This document shows, piece after piece, positions 8,854 to 20,590 of a DNA stretch of 64,000 nt. The stretch is taken from contig JAXQJY010000022.1 in NCBI GenBank assembly GCA_037042185.1, positions 186,001 to 250,000 of the forward strand. The letters run 5' to 3'. Below the pieces are notes generated by a model. It was given only the letters and a program-made list of their open reading frames with translations. It made no database searches and was not told the origin of the DNA. The stretch's first letter is position 1; each line of letters starts with the position of its first letter. This DNA is from Sordariomycetes sp. S80-01Y. Taxonomy: Eukaryota; Ascomycota; Sordariomycetes. The position numbers and the translations under genes are program-made.

Positions 8854-11508
8854 TCAAATAGCAAGACTCTTCACACAAGTCCACAACACCACCGGCACAA
8901 TCACATTATCATTTCCTCCCGTCAAGACCGCCTCGGTCAAGCTCGCCATCGACGCACACACGCCGGCATTTCTCGCGCTCTGCAATACGCCCGCCCTTTC
9001 CCCCGCAATAGGCCACCCACCGACCCTCAGCCAGACGCTCGACGCGGTGAGGCCGATGAAGACCGCCACGGCAAAGGCGAGACTGCCTTCGAGGGATTTA
9101 CCGCCTCCCCAAAGCCATTTCCTGTGTCCGTACCGGCGCCCGATGAGAGAGGCTGCTGCGTCGCCGAGGCCGACACAAATCACGCCCGACACCATCGACA
9201 CTTCGCGGGTGGGGACCTCCCAGCCTATGCTATAATCGGTGCCAGTGCGGGGGAGGGCTGCGAGGGCGAGCCAAAGGGGAATGGCACATCCGATGAGGAG
9301 GAAGATGTGAGAAATGACGACAGGGCCGCGGAAGTCTCGTCCGTCCACGTATGGGGCTAAAAAGGAGGCGATGGGTTTCGAGAGTGGTGGTAGCTGACTG
9401 GCTCGTAGGAGGTCAAGGCCTAAAAAGATGGCTAGAACGATGGCCAGAGCCAGGGCGATGTAGGCCGGGTCAACAAAGGTCGAGGGGAGGAGCATGCCGA
9501 CCATCATGAAGTGAAAGACCTTTCGGCGTGTGTCAACTTCGTATATGTTTGTGAGGCGGAAGACTGTGACCAAGCCGATGATCATGACCACGATCCAGTA
9601 GGCAGCCAGGATGAGCCGGGTATTGCTGACGCCAAAGTAATCATGGCGCAATTCCTCCACGATGCTTTCGTAGCTCTTGTTGGCATCATGCTCTTCTGTC
9701 CTCGGCGGCAAGATGATCCATCGTTCCAGGTTGGCGTTGACCACCTGGAACCTGAACCAGTCCCAATCGCCCAGAAGATACCCCAGGGCCCATCCAATAG
9801 GGTCCTTGCCCTTGAACGCGACGAATTGCATGTGCGTGCGTATGCCGCCCAGAATCACAACACCCAGCATGCTGTACACATAGAGCGCGTAGAGCCACTT
9901 ACGAATGACGGCTTGCGTATACGTCAGCTTGAGGAATGGTCTGATTGAAACCGAGACGGCACGCTTTCGCCGCCCTGACGGCGTGTAAGAGGGGTTCGAC
10001 TGGGGCCTTCCGTCAACGTAAGATAAAGTCTGGCTTCGCGCCAGTCCGCTGGGCTGCATGTTCGTTGTCTGCTTCGCCAGCCCGTTGCCAACGCTTGCCG
10101 CAGGGTCGAAGTTGGCGCCGAGAGTCTGGACTCGCTTCGGCGCCTTGAAAGATAGGTTCTGGATTTCGTCGTCAGACGACGTCGACTCGTACAGGACGGC
10201 ATCTTGCGGCGAGCTGAAGAATTCAGCCTTGATTCTGCGCCACGAGAAAACCTTGGACAACTCCTTCCACAATGGCCGCCTCCTGTGTCCCGGAATCTGG
10301 CGGAAGCGCCACTTCGGTACCCTGGCGAGGATAATGCCAGCCTTGATGACGCCGCTGCAAGTAACGAGCAAGCCCAGTCCGCCAACCCACAACAAGGACT
10401 TCAAAACTTGAACCTGCGGCGATGAAGCCAGCAGTAGCACATTTAGCATGGCTATCGAGAACAGCTGAAGCTCAGCGGTGAGCAAGCTCGTCGTTGTCAA
10501 ATGATGCAGGACGACGCAAAGGGTTTGGTGCAATGGGTATAGTAGCGCCATGTCCTCGTTTGAGACAAAAGCATGCGTGTCAGCAACCCTAGGAGCGCCT
10601 TGACGCGAGGCCGTCAACACCAGCGGCACGCACGTCAGCGCCCAATGAATGGAGTCATAGGCCGCATTCAGCTCAAACTTTGGGATCACCTGCTGTGGCC
10701 AAGAGCAGATGCTGAGGACAATATTGGGCAGAATCACCGCCGGGTTGTCCGTGGCCACCAGAAGCGACACGCAGATCGTGATAGCCGGTGGGTACAGTAT
10801 AGGGGCTGGGTCGAAGTCTTTGGGAATTCTTAATGGCACTCTCCTCGACAGCGTCCTTTTCCTGTAGCCCCAAACGATAACCCGCAACGGATAGAGTGCA
10901 AGAAGTGCGCAGTAAATCAGAGCTATCAATCGATAGTCCCTCTCCCAGATAGTCAAAAGCGGCGCGACCTGACGATGGGCTCTAACCATCAGACCCAAAG
11001 CAGCAACAATAGCGACTTCTGTCACACGCTGCACCAGGTTTCTATGCGAGCGCAGGAGTTCTGTTATTCTCTTTCGTTCTGGTTTCTGTTTCGGCGCCGC
11101 CTTCTCGCCTCCAACGTAGTCGCTCCCTTCATCCTCTCGGATAGCTGGCGACAGCAGTGGCGTAGACGACCCCGACAAGGCCTCGTTTCGGCCCCGGAGA
11201 CCTTTGTGAAGCTTTGTTTTCGGGGCCGGGAGCCCCTTCAGAAAGTGTTCATCATCTGCCTCTGTTCCGCTCTCGCTCCCTGGAGAGGATTCCTTCCGAA
11301 ACGACGCATCTCTTTTGGGCGAAGGTTTCCCAGCAACGCTCTCGCGATATCGCAAAGTATCCGGCCGGTTTTCGAAGCGATCGGATGCATATGGTAGCTC
11401 TTTCGTTTGGTGGTGATAAGGATGGGGAGATCGGTTCAACGTGCGTAAGCTGTCCTGCTCGTCCGGATCGGGCGGTACCAGCGCGTCGGGCGCGAGGTTT
11501 TGCGACAT
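8854..11508 (-). CDS. SEC59: Dolichol kinase (Sec59-like)
   Basis: CTP-dependent kinase of the ER membrane that makes dolichyl phosphate for N-glycosylation, O-mannosylation and GPI anchors. Single exon, 884 aa. Residues 1-140 are a charged cytosolic tail (many Ser, Arg, Glu). From about 155 there are many hydrophobic spans. The kinase signature is in the C-terminal third: DTRRKVFHFMMVGMLLPS, LDLLRASQLPP, and the CTP-binding block ICVGLGDAAASLIGRRYGHR followed by KSLEGSLAF. Yeast Sec59 is about 519 aa; filamentous-fungal forms are longer, and a Ser-rich loop at about 470-540 (YVDGRPQSNPSY region) adds to the length here. Start is the only good upstream ATG (MSQNLAPDALVPPDPDE). Confidence 0.93.
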   Translation of the reverse strand: MSQNLAPDALVPPDPDEQDSLRTLNRSPHPYHHQTKELPYASDRFENRPDTLRYRESVAGKPSPKRDASFRKESSPGSESGTEADDEHFLKGLPAPKTKLHKGLRGRNEALSGSSTPLLSPAIREDEGSDYVGGEKAAPKQKPERKRITELLRSHRNLVQRVTEVAIVAALGLMVRAHRQVAPLLTIWERDYRLIALIYCALLALYPLRVIVWGYRKRTLSRRVPLRIPKDFDPAPILYPPAITICVSLLVATDNPAVILPNIVLSICSWPQQVIPKFELNAAYDSIHWALTCVPLVLTASRQGAPRVADTHAFVSNEDMALLYPLHQTLCVVLHHLTTTSLLTAELQLFSIAMLNVLLLASSPQVQVLKSLLWVGGLGLLVTCSGVIKAGIILARVPKWRFRQIPGHRRRPLWKELSKVFSWRRIKAEFFSSPQDAVLYESTSSDDEIQNLSFKAPKRVQTLGANFDPAASVGNGLAKQTTNMQPSGLARSQTLSYVDGRPQSNPSYTPSGRRKRAVSVSIRPFLKLTYTQAVIRKWLYALYVYSMLGVVILGGIRTHMQFVAFKGKDPIGWALGYLLGDWDWFRFQVVNANLERWIILPPRTEEHDANKSYESIVEELRHDYFGVSNTRLILAAYWIVVMIIGLVTVFRLTNIYEVDTRRKVFHFMMVGMLLPSTFVDPAYIALALAIVLAIFLGLDLLRASQLPPLSKPIASFLAPYVDGRDFRGPVVISHIFLLIGCAIPLWLALAALPRTGTDYSIGWEVPTREVSMVSGVICVGLGDAAASLIGRRYGHRKWLWGGGKSLEGSLAFAVAVFIGLTASSVWLRVGGWPIAGERAGVLQSARNAGVCASMASLTEAVLTGGNDNVIVPVVLWTCVKSLAI

Positions 11509-13703
11509 TGCAAAGGGTGATTTCTAGAGTCGCCAAGCATGGGATTCGAGTTGTCGATTCAAAACTTGCGTGTACGATAAGTTTTCGCTCGGGTTCTCGG
11601 TGACGTGCGCAGGGATGACGGAGATCTCTGGGGAGAAATCGAGGGGTGAATATTGGCAGCAGAGCGAGACCAAGGCGGACGTGGCACAGTCGTTCACGGT
11701 CAACGGTAGCAATCGATCATAAGATAGCAAACATTGACAGATAATGCAGGAGAAATTTTACAACAATATTGCGTCGGCAGCTGTCACATGAAAGCTTCTT
11801 TGTTGGGGCGCAATTGGGCAAGGCGTGGTTTAGGGGCAAAAGAGCTGGTGACGACGACGCCGCTTTCAAGTTACATCTAAGACTGCATCACGTGAAGTAG
11901 ACGAAATGAGACGATGTCTCGCTACGATGAATTGAGTTTGAGACTTCCTTCTTCACCCTTAAACACCCAGAAAGGCATTCTATATCAATGCTGCCGTCGA
12001 CAATGTCTTGCTGCGTCGACGGCGGAGATTTGCCAGCGTGTGCCGCGCAGTGTTGAGCACATGCAAAGCCTGGGAGCTTCACCACCACTGGCAGTAGTGG
12101 CGGCTGACACATGCTGCGGCTGCACGCGGTCAGGACCGTTCAACACGTCAGCTCCGTGCAGCCAAGCCTCCCCTTTGAAAAGTGACAAGGCGATGCATGT
12201 GTTGAGTGCACGAGCCAATCAGACTGGCGGGACCTTCTAGACCTGAGGGGATTGATCGCGGAGCTGGAGAATGCAGAGGCGAGCTGATGGGATTTGGGGA
12301 TTCACGAAATTCGGCACCTTTCATCACGGACCCAGCTGGCTGGCTGAGTCCCGGCCCAACTTGAGTGGGGGACCAATCTGCACGTATCGTGTAGAACTGG
12401 TCTGTCAGGACCAGATGCAAGAACCGAAATAGCCATTGCCGACTGAAGACACTAGTCTAGCTGCTCTTTTCTCTTCTTCGGGTCGCCCTGACGCTGAGCA
12501 GCTGAGGTGGCTGGCAGCTCAAAGAGCTCGACGGGGCCGGCGCCGAGTCAATTTGGGACCCATCACGCCGGTCCGTAATGCTCCACATCAAGAAAACACG
12601 AAGAGCGATTGCATCATGTTCCCACTGATTGAACCTTCTGACGGTCTTTGGTAGGAGTCTTGAGATGGGCTGTGAAGGGGTCGCCTAAACTTGTTATCTC
12701 TAGCCGGGCTGTTCGCTCAAGATGAGGTGCGCAAGCGCTGCATTGAGGTGCCGCGTGCTGGAGGCTGGGACTCGATGACACGGAAGCCATGGTGAGGTTA
12801 TGTATGCATCGTGCTGCATGGACCTCCAGGTCGCTTTCACCAGAACCAACCAATTGGGCGGCAAGATGATGTGTTGATCTGTCCAAGACCACCACACAAG
12901 TTCTCCTCGTATCCGCCATTCTGCAGTGGCACTCAAGGTGGCTCCAGCGGCTTTGCGCCTGGTGAGATGTTTCAAGCCGAATCGCTGATGTCACTGAGGT
13001 ATTCGCATTCAATGCGGTGCAGTTCCAGTCCAGAAGCCCAGACCGACGGGGCGAGACCTGACGATGAGACATGCCGGGCGGACCTCAACTCCGAACTGGA
13101 TCCCGGGAGCCTCACGATCCCATGTCTCAGTCCCCACGACTGCAAGGCTTATATCTGCGCACCGCACGCCTCCAGCCGCCTCTTTTCCTTGTCTTCTTTC
13201 CTCGGCATCAAAGCGTTCCAGCTATACGGGGTCCAGGACGAACAGCCTTTCACGCAAACCCCTGCGGACCGGCTTCCGGCACCGTTTGACTTCACCTCGT
13301 ATCTCGACGTCTTGGCTGACGGCGTATCCGCTTGCGTCTCGATCCCCAAGAACGAACGCTCGCCACTCCACCACCGTTAGCTTGGCTACCATCATCGCAT
13401 TTTTATCCTGCTTTCCTCATAAGTTCTGGCTCGGTCTCGTCAAAGCAACTCAATACGCCAATCCCCCATCCGTCGAATTTGCTAATTGAGGGACCTTCCA
13501 TTCGACTCCTTCACTGCCATGCAGCTCGACTAGCATTTTCAACCCCAAACGTATCTAGCAGCCTCAAGATTCGGGCATCTTGGCTCCGTGCACTGCACCG
13601 CCGACGCCAAGCTGCTGGCTTTGCCACTCAAACAATTATATTTTGCACACACCTGAGTCTTGTCCTGCATTGCTGAGCTTCAAAGCTTTTCAACTTTTTC
13701 AAG
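11509..13703. other. Long divergent intergenic region
   Basis: About 2.2 kb between SEC59 and the surface-protein gene. It holds several open frames of 70-190 codons (for example 12811-13380 on +), but none has a recognisable domain, conserved splice pattern or consistent coding bias. The last 300 bases are CT-rich, as in a leader. It probably holds two promoters and leaders; I see nothing else. Confidence 0.45.
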
Positions 13704-15183
13704 ATGTACGGCCTACGTGATGAGCGCAGACCGTCGAGTCGCTGGCAGGTCGCCGTCATCGCCTCGATCCTCGGCGTTGGAGCACTGGTTACCCTCACTG
13801 GACTTCACTCCTGCCCCGGTCAATTCTCGCTCCGTGGGCACTCATTTGGAGAGCAATTCAATGACGAGGAGATGGAAATCCTCTCGACCGACGAGAATGA
13901 GGCCCAATCGCATCCGACGTTGAAGCTGGATGTTGACTCAGAAGTTGGGGCTGATCAAGATGTGGAAGCGATATCACTGCAACCGGAGGACCAGATAGTG
14001 GCTCAAGTGCCGATGGAAGACAACGTTGACCCTGCACAAACTGCAACCGTCGAGGATCACGGGGTCGAGGACATGAAGGTTAAGCTGCAGAGGAGGCAGG
14101 ATGATGGTGCTAACGTCACCTCACCCTCGTCGCCTACTGATGGTGAACAAGCAACGACTCCATCAGAGCCGGTCGAGCCACCTTCGACCACGGACCCGGT
14201 TCCGGTGACGACCACCGGTGCGTACATTTGAAGCTCGAACGATGGCATCTGCTGACGCCGTCCAGTATTAACGACAATTGTCACCGAAACTGAACAGCCT
14301 GAGGAGCCTACAACAACATCAGTACCGCCCGTTGAGCCGACGACGACAACCGATCTTCCTCCCCCAGAGACAACCTCATCTCTTCCTGAAGATTCGACAA
14401 CCACTGTCGTTCCTCCTCCCGAGACTACCTCCGTCCCGCCAACAACCACTACCCTCGGTACGTCTATCTCATCAGAAGATCCATCCTCGGAATCTCCTTC
14501 TCTTCCTCCCGCAAGCTCGGAGCCCACGTCTACTCCTAGTAGGTCATCACTGGCGGATTCCTCTCCCCCCCTCTCTTCTTCTGCTGTGATTGAACCCGTG
14601 CCAACATCCACCCAAGAGCTTCCGACCACCACAGACAATGTTCCTACCACAACCGAGGAACCAGGCCAATCCACTGTTCTGACCACGGAGGTGACGACGT
14701 CGAGCACGTTTGGTATGTTCGACTGCGTACCCATCGACTTGCCCAGATGGACTATTGTTCTGCAACACGCGCGCCCTTTTCGCGCTGGTCTTTGGATTTT
14801 GCCGCGAGACCCTGACTTTGATTCACCGTTTTGAGCTAGCAGTCGCTGACTTGGAAGCAGTTACCTCAGTTACGTCCGAAGAAGATGACGAGCCTTCTTC
14901 AACAAGAGAAAAGCCGGAACCTACGACAACAAAGGAAGAGAGGACCACCACCGAAGCTGAGGTCACGAGCAGCGCCGTGGAGGAGGTGGTCACTTCGACC
15001 CTTCCCAACGGCAGCAAGACGGTCGTCACCTCGACGACATATGTCGAAGTTATCGCGGGCGGCGGAGAGCCGACCGCCGAGCCGACCGATCCTGACCTGC
15101 AGAACGCCGCCGTTGGGCTTTGGGCTGGCCCTGTCGGCTCTTTGGTTACTGCTTTCATCGCGACAGCCTACTTGCTGGCCTAG
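13704..15183 (+). CDS. Thr/Pro-rich cell-surface protein with N-terminal anchor and GPI-like tail
   Basis: Mucin-like protein, probably wall- or membrane-linked. Three exons, 13704-14217, 14266-14712 and 14861-15183, give 427 aa. The N-terminus is basic (MYGLRDERRPSSRWQ) then hydrophobic (VAVIASILGVGALVTLTG), so a signal anchor or uncleaved signal. Residues 45-135 are acidic; a Kex2-like site (KLQRRQDD) follows near 133. The middle is a Thr/Ser/Pro/Glu region with repeated TTT and PPPETTS units, likely heavily O-mannosylated. Then comes a short conserved-looking block (STLPNGSKTVVTSTTYVEV), and the end is hydrophobic (GSLVTAFIATAYLLA), like a GPI signal. Such proteins often act as wall sensors or structural mucins. 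No enzyme domain is seen. The 148-nt intron 2 is long for this window. Confidence 0.72.
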
Positions 15184-15718
15184 ATCTAGACCTGCTTTAT
15201 GATTATGATTTACGGCTGCAGCCACTAGGCATCATTAGACTTGGTCGGACTAGGATATATGGAGGTTAGACTAAGGGTGGGTAATTCAGGCGCATAGGCT
15301 GGGAGTATTTAATGTAACGAACACATACCATTTATCTGTGCTTATGGTAGTGATTGCCGAAGGACGAAGTCCCTTTTTCCCCACCGAGAGAGCGCTCCGT
15401 CTAGGTACACGCTTTACCTCTCAACCACTACCCAGGACTGGGGGTGCACATGTTTCAATCGTGTCGACCCATGATGTCGTTTAGCTCCTCGCTATCATGT
15501 CACGATACGGCTCAGACGGGCGGTCCTGGTTCACAGTACACCAGTGTTGATCAGTGGATCAAGGCTGCTCCGTCGCCTGCCTAGCTGTCTCAATCACTTG
15601 TCACCAGATAACATAGCTTCTGAATAATCGGTCGTAATAGATGTAATAGTATCCAAATTCTGGGTATTCCAACGCCAAACGCCTCCTCATCTCGATCGTA
15701 GTATCGCCACCGTCCCGC
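15184..15718. other. Spacer between convergent genes
   Basis: About 535 bases between the 3' ends of the surface-protein gene and the FAM32A-like gene. No gene seen. Confidence 0.55.
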
Positions 15719-16180
15719 CTAACCAGGCCCAATCTTGGGCATATCGTGGTGCTCGCTCAGTTTCGACAGATACGTGTTCAACTCCTCCACTCTCTCCTTA
15801 TGAGTTTTCAACAGTTCCGGCCTTGATGCTGACGATTCCGCCATCTTCAGTAACTGACATCCATTAGCCATGTCCTCGATCCACAAGTTTGAATGATGGA
15901 CCTGGGCAGGACTTACCCGTTTCTTCTTGTATTCCTCATATTTCAACTCCGATTCCGTCTTCTGGTACCGTGGCTCCTCCTCCTCCCGCTCGCCCTCGGG
16001 CTGCGGTTCGTCCTTCGCGGGGTGTTTGTCCTTGGACTTGGAAACGACGGCCGTGTCGGGCGAATCGAGGTTCTTCTCCAAGTCGGTCTTTGGCTTCTTC
16101 TTCTTTTTCTTCTTGTCGATTTTTGCGCCTTTCAGCTTCAAGGCGCCGCCGCCGATCGTGGCGTAGTCGTCGGAAGGCAT
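15719..16180 (-). CDS. FAM32A-like (DUF1754) nuclear protein
   Basis: Small, very basic protein of the FAM32A family; the human member enters the catalytic spliceosome and helps exon ligation. Two exons on the minus strand, 16180-15917 and 15853-15719, give 132 aa, a usual size. The start motif MPSDDYATIGGGALKLKGAK is typical, followed by a Lys run (KKKKKKKPK, residues 23-31), an acidic middle (EGEREEEEPRYQKTESEL) and the conserved end HKERVEELNTYLSKLSEHHD then PKIGPG. The 63-nt intron is a multiple of three and open, so an unspliced reading also runs through; splicing restores the family spacing. The frame is open upstream to 16483, but that extension shows no family likeness. Function by family. 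Confidence 0.88.
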   Translation of the reverse strand: MPSDDYATIGGGALKLKGAKIDKKKKKKKPKTDLEKNLDSPDTAVVSKSKDKHPAKDEPQPEGEREEEEPRYQKTESELKYEEYKKKRVSPAQVHHSNLWIEDMANGCQLLKMAESSASRPELLKTHKERVEELNTYLSKLSEHHDMPKIGPG

Positions 16181-16756
16181 CGTTTCCTTCAGCCTCTTGT
16201 TGCGGTTGCTGGGCTTCGTCCGGATGAGTTGGGATACGAAAGCTGGGATGTCGACGTCCACTATCGATACGGACCAGCATCGGATCTGACGTGGTGGGGT
16301 CCCGGAGATTACATAAGCCCAGCTGGTAGGGATCCTTGCGCCGCGCCTGGCCGAACTGCCAGTGAGAAACGGGAAGTCGAGCTCCACACGAGCAGAGGAA
16401 TTGGAGGCTTCTGGGCGCCCCAAGCAGAGCAAGGGGCACTTCTTATTCAACATCACCCCCTTTTTGTTCTTGTTCATAGGCATTAAGACCTTTCCACATT
16501 AATCGACTATACGTACTTGGCGACGACTTCAAATAAACATCAGGCTTCACCACACGAATATACGACGAGACGAACGATTCGAGACCGTCGAGACGAGACC
16601 CTGTTTTTGAACGACGTCACGCGAGCCCTCATCTGCCGAACGAACAAATCTGAGCTGCAAGCCTCGTCGCTATGGGCTTTGGTTGCTAGCGTCTGTTGGA
16701 GGAACATACAAGCGGCACATTCGAGCTCTAAGAAGGGCCCAGAAACAACTGCCGCG
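16181..16756. other. Divergent promoter of FAM32A-like and permease genes
   Basis: About 575 bases. The frame of the permease stays open upstream to 16517 but contains no ATG, so the leader is taken as untranslated. A CRE-like ACGTCA lies near 16615. Confidence 0.5.
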
Positions 16757-18615
16757 ATGCCACCACTGAGCGGGCAACGCGACTCTCTGGAGCTTGCTTC
16801 CCTCGCCAGCTCAAGTCAGATGAACGGCGGCGACGACGCTACAGATGTATCTTCCCGCCCCAGCATCGGCTCCTCCAGACGCCTATCACTTATCGAAGAA
16901 GATCCTCTCGACGATGCCGCAGCCGGTGGAAGGGGACGGATGAACCGATCCTACTCTGTTTCCTCGGCGTTCGACTATGCGGCTAACATGTTTCCCCTGA
17001 GCTCTACGGCTGGAGCAGGGGGGTATGCGCCCATCGGAGCGCCGACAAGTGCGGCAAGGCCGAATGGAGGGTTGAACGGCGGGAGCCTGGAGAAACACAA
17101 GACGTTGACGTATCTGAATGGGCTCAGCCTGATTGTAGGGTTGATCATTGGCTCTGGCATCTTCTCGAGCCCCAGTCAGGTGGGAAGCAGGGTGGGCAGT
17201 CCAGGTGCGGCATTGATTGTCTGGTTTGTGGCGGGAATACTGGTTTGGACGGGTGCCAGTTCGTATGCTGAGCTTGGCGGAGCGATTCCCCTGAACGGCG
17301 GGTCGCAGGTCTACCTGGCGAAGATATTCGGAGAACTGGCGGGATTTCTGTTCACCTGGGTCGCTGTCTTCGTCTTGAAGCCGGGGAGCGCGGCGATCAT
17401 TTCAATCATCATGGGGGAGTATTTTGTGAGGGCGTTTATTGGCGCGGAGGCGGAAACCATCAATCCTTGGATCAACAAAGCGGTAGCGTTGGTTGGGCTG
17501 GCCATTGTTACGTTTCTGAACTGCGTTTCAACGAGGGTTGGGACGAGGGTGAACGACATGCTCATGATCTTGAAGTTCGTGGCGTTGCTGGCAGTGACGG
17601 TCATTGGCGTTATTGTTGCCATTACCGGGACTTCATACAAGGGCGACGCAAATCAGGAGTGGAAGCATGGGTGGTTTGACGACACGGCTACGGATCTCTC
17701 TAGTTGGGCGCTTGCGCTGTACGGCGGCCTGTGGGCGTACGATGGCTGGGACAATGTAGGTTCTTATACACAGGGGAACGGAGCCGAGGCTGACATGTCC
17801 AGACGAATTACGTTGTTGGCGAATTCCGCAACCCGACGCGCGACCTGCCGCGAGTGATCAACACGGCAATGCCCCTTGTCATCTTTTCATATCTCATGGC
17901 GAACGTCGCTTACTTCCTCGTCCTACCCCTCGACAAGATTAACGGCACAAACACCGTAGCGGTGGCCTTCGGCTCCCAAGTCTTCGGCCCGGTAGGCGCA
18001 TTGGTATTCGCCCTGGTTGTCAGCGCAAGCTGCTTCGGCGCCCTCAACTCATCAACCTTCACCTCTAGCCGCCTCATCTACGTCGCTGGCAAGGAATCGT
18101 ACTTTCCCGAGGTCTTCGGTCGTCTTGGGGTGCAGAACAATGAGGACCCAAGCCTCAATACACAAACCACGCGCACCTGGTACAACAAGAAGATCAGGTC
18201 TTGCTTTGGGGACGAGGACACAGGGCTATTCTTTACACCCATATATGCGCTCATCCTCAATGCCGTCCTTACCGCGGCTTACTGCATTGTGGGCGAGTTC
18301 GGTACGCTGATCACTTTCTACGGCGTGGCAGGATATACCTTCTACTTCCTGACGGTCTTGGGCGTCATCGTTCTGAGATGGACGGAACCAAACCTCGAAC
18401 GACCGTACAAGACGTGGATCACGACACCCATCATCTTCTGCTGCGTCAGCTTGTTCCTACTGTGCAAGGCGGTCTTTGCGGAGCCCCTCCAGACGCTGAT
18501 CGTGGTGGCATTCATCATTGCTGGTGTGCCGGTGTACTTTTGGAGAGTGAGGGGCCGCGATCGCCCAGTCAAGAGGGAGGGCAGTGAGGGGCCCTGGTGG
18601 AAGTTCTGGAAGTAG
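16757..18615 (+). CDS. LAT-type (Mup1-like) amino-acid permease
   Basis: Plasma-membrane transporter of the APC superfamily, L-type branch, which in fungi includes methionine permeases. Two exons, 16757-17755 and 17803-18615, joined by a 47-nt intron, give 603 aa. Residues 1-110 are a Ser-rich cytosolic tail (phospho-sites likely). TM1 holds the LAT signature GLIIGSGIFSSPSQV, with the unwound GSGIF substrate site. Then come SYAELGGAIPLNGGSQVYLA, FVLKPGSAAIISIIMGEY, and ALYGGLWAYDGWDN next to NYVVGEFRNPTRDLPRVI in exon 2. About 12 membrane spans can be counted. The intron falls in the conserved WDN/TNYV block, which fixes both splice sites. The substrate is inferred from family only; other neutral amino acids are possible. 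Confidence 0.88.
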
Positions 18616-18936
18616 TAATGAGCAGAGCTCGGGCTTCGCCTTTGTTTTCATCTTATTAGCGGCATTGAATATCAATTGCATGAGCGTTCCTCGTTGTTTC
18701 CGTTGCCCCATCTCCACGCTTTGAACTACATCGACTAGAGGAGCAGGGTGAACAGTGCAAAAAATGCATAAAGGCGCGCCGCTTACGTGAAGAGTCACCA
18801 ATGAAGACGCCATATTCAGCAATGCTAGACTTGCTTCATTTATATGATCATGCCCGACCCAGTCGGGGGTTCATTAGAATACATAAAATGCTTCCCTCCT
18901 CAACTTTGGTAAGTCACATTCCCTCGCGCGCCTCTC
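18616..18936. other. Spacer between convergent permease and FDH genes
   Basis: About 320 bases with AT-rich 3'-end-like sequence around 18830-18895. No gene seen. Confidence 0.6.
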
Positions 18937-20590
18937 TTACTTGTTCCTCTGACCGTAAGCCTTGGTAGCGTAGTCACCCGCGTGCACAATCAAGTCCTCG
19001 GGACGGTAGTCCAGCTTGCCGCTCAGGTAGCTCGTGAGGATGGCCTTTGTGCCGTCGGCGTACCGCTTCTGGGCATCCAGCGAGGTGCCGGACATGTGGG
19101 GGACCATGGCGTTGCCGCCGCCGAAGGGGTTCTTGGCCGTGCGCAGAGGGTGGTCCTTGGGCGCGGGCTGGGGGAACCAAACGTCGCCTCCGTAGCCGGC
19201 GAGGTGGCCGGACTTGAGGGCCTCGGCAACGTCCTCCTTGACGACGATGGCGCCACGGGCGGTGTTGATGAGGTAGGATCCTGCAATACGTCAGTGTGCT
19301 TGCGCCGATAAGCGGGCAGAGATGGAGGGCTTACCCTTCTTCATCTTTGAGATGAGCTCCTTGTTGAACAGACCCTTGGTCTTCTCGTGCAGAGGGCAGT
19401 TGATGGTGACAATGTCACACTGGCTGACGAGCTCCTCGAGGGTGTCGACCCTCCTGGCACCGATCTCCTTCTCAACCTCGGGCGTCAAGGGCTGGTAGTC
19501 GTAGTACAGCAGCTCCTTGCAGTCGAAGGGCTTCAACCTCCTGAGCACACGCTCGCCGATGCGACCGACGGCGACGGTACCGACGACCTTGCCCTCGAGG
19601 TCGTACTCCTGCTTGGCGGCGGCGGCAACGTCCCAGTCACCGCGCTCGACCATCTCGTGGGCGGGCACGAAGTTGCGGATGAGCAGCAGGATGGTCATGA
19701 CGACGTGCTCGGCGACGGAGACGACATTGCTGCCCGTGACCTCGGCGACGGTGATGCCGCCGTTGGTGGTGTTGGCGGCGTTGAGGTCAACGTGGTCGGA
19801 GCCGATGCCGGCCGTGACGGCGAGCTTGAGCTTCTTGGCGCGGGCCAGGCGCTCGGCGGTGAGGTAGCCAGGGTGGAAGGGGGTGGTGATGATGATGTCG
19901 GCGTCGACGAGCTCGCGGTCGAAGGTGGAGTTCTCGCCCTCCTTGTCCGAGGTGGTCACGAGCGTGTGGCCCTGCTCCTCGAGCCAGGGGCGGATGCCGA
20001 GCTCATTCTCTGTGGTGCCCAGGAGCTCAGGGACCTGTTCATCGCACGTTAGCGCTGCGTCCCAACACGGCTCATGTATGACAAAAAGTAGTTGCTCGCG
20101 AGTGCAGGCCGGTCAATTGCGAATCAGTGGCTCGCGGGTGTAAGCTGTCCGGCATGCAGCCCAGCCGGCCGCCTCCCCGCATATCGACCAACGCGGAGAA
20201 AAGGAGGCATGCATGCAGCAGCAGAGCGGGGAAGACGGCTGGGCTGGTGTCATGCAACGGGCTTCGCCCTCTTCCCAACACGGCAATCTGGGGGAGTACC
20301 AGGGGGGAACCGCGATATGACATGGCCCTGACGTGGCTTGCTGAAGAACCCAACGAGGCAGGGGAGAGGAGGGGGTTGTGAGACACGGCGCGCGCTGCGG
20401 GTTCGAACGTACATCTTTGGCGTGCTGACCGCCGTCGTAGAGAACTGCGAGGACTTTGACCTGGCGAGACTGTCAGTTTTCTCAATTCTGCGCGGGAGAC
20501 GAGCTGAGGTGTTGACATCGGGGTTGTCATTGAGCTCTGAGCTACACAGAGAGCTGCTGACGCCTCAACCCGGGGGGGGAAGCTTACCAT
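18937..20590 (-). CDS. FDH1: NAD-dependent formate dehydrogenase
   Basis: Oxidises formate to CO2 with NAD+, a formate-detoxifying and C1 enzyme, normally cytosolic in fungi. Four exons on the minus strand: 20590-20588 (only the ATG), 20460-20413, 20034-19335 and 19280-18937, giving 364 aa. Start reads [31 protein letters not shown], matching fungal FDH. Visible signatures: [33 protein letters not shown]-binding [25 protein letters not shown] with the catalytic Arg, [11 protein letters not shown] with the Gln, and [17 protein letters not shown] with the catalytic His. Introns are 127, 378 and 54 nt. The coding part of exon 1 is three bases long, and intron 2 is unusually long for this genome. 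No mitochondrial leader is visible. Confidence 0.93.

Noticed and set aside
12811-13380. 189-codon + strand frame before the surface-protein gene
   Set aside because: No domain, odd composition, overlaps CT-rich leader.
19387-20052. 221-codon + strand frame over formate dehydrogenase
   Set aside because: Mirror of the FDH coding exon; same codon-bias effect.
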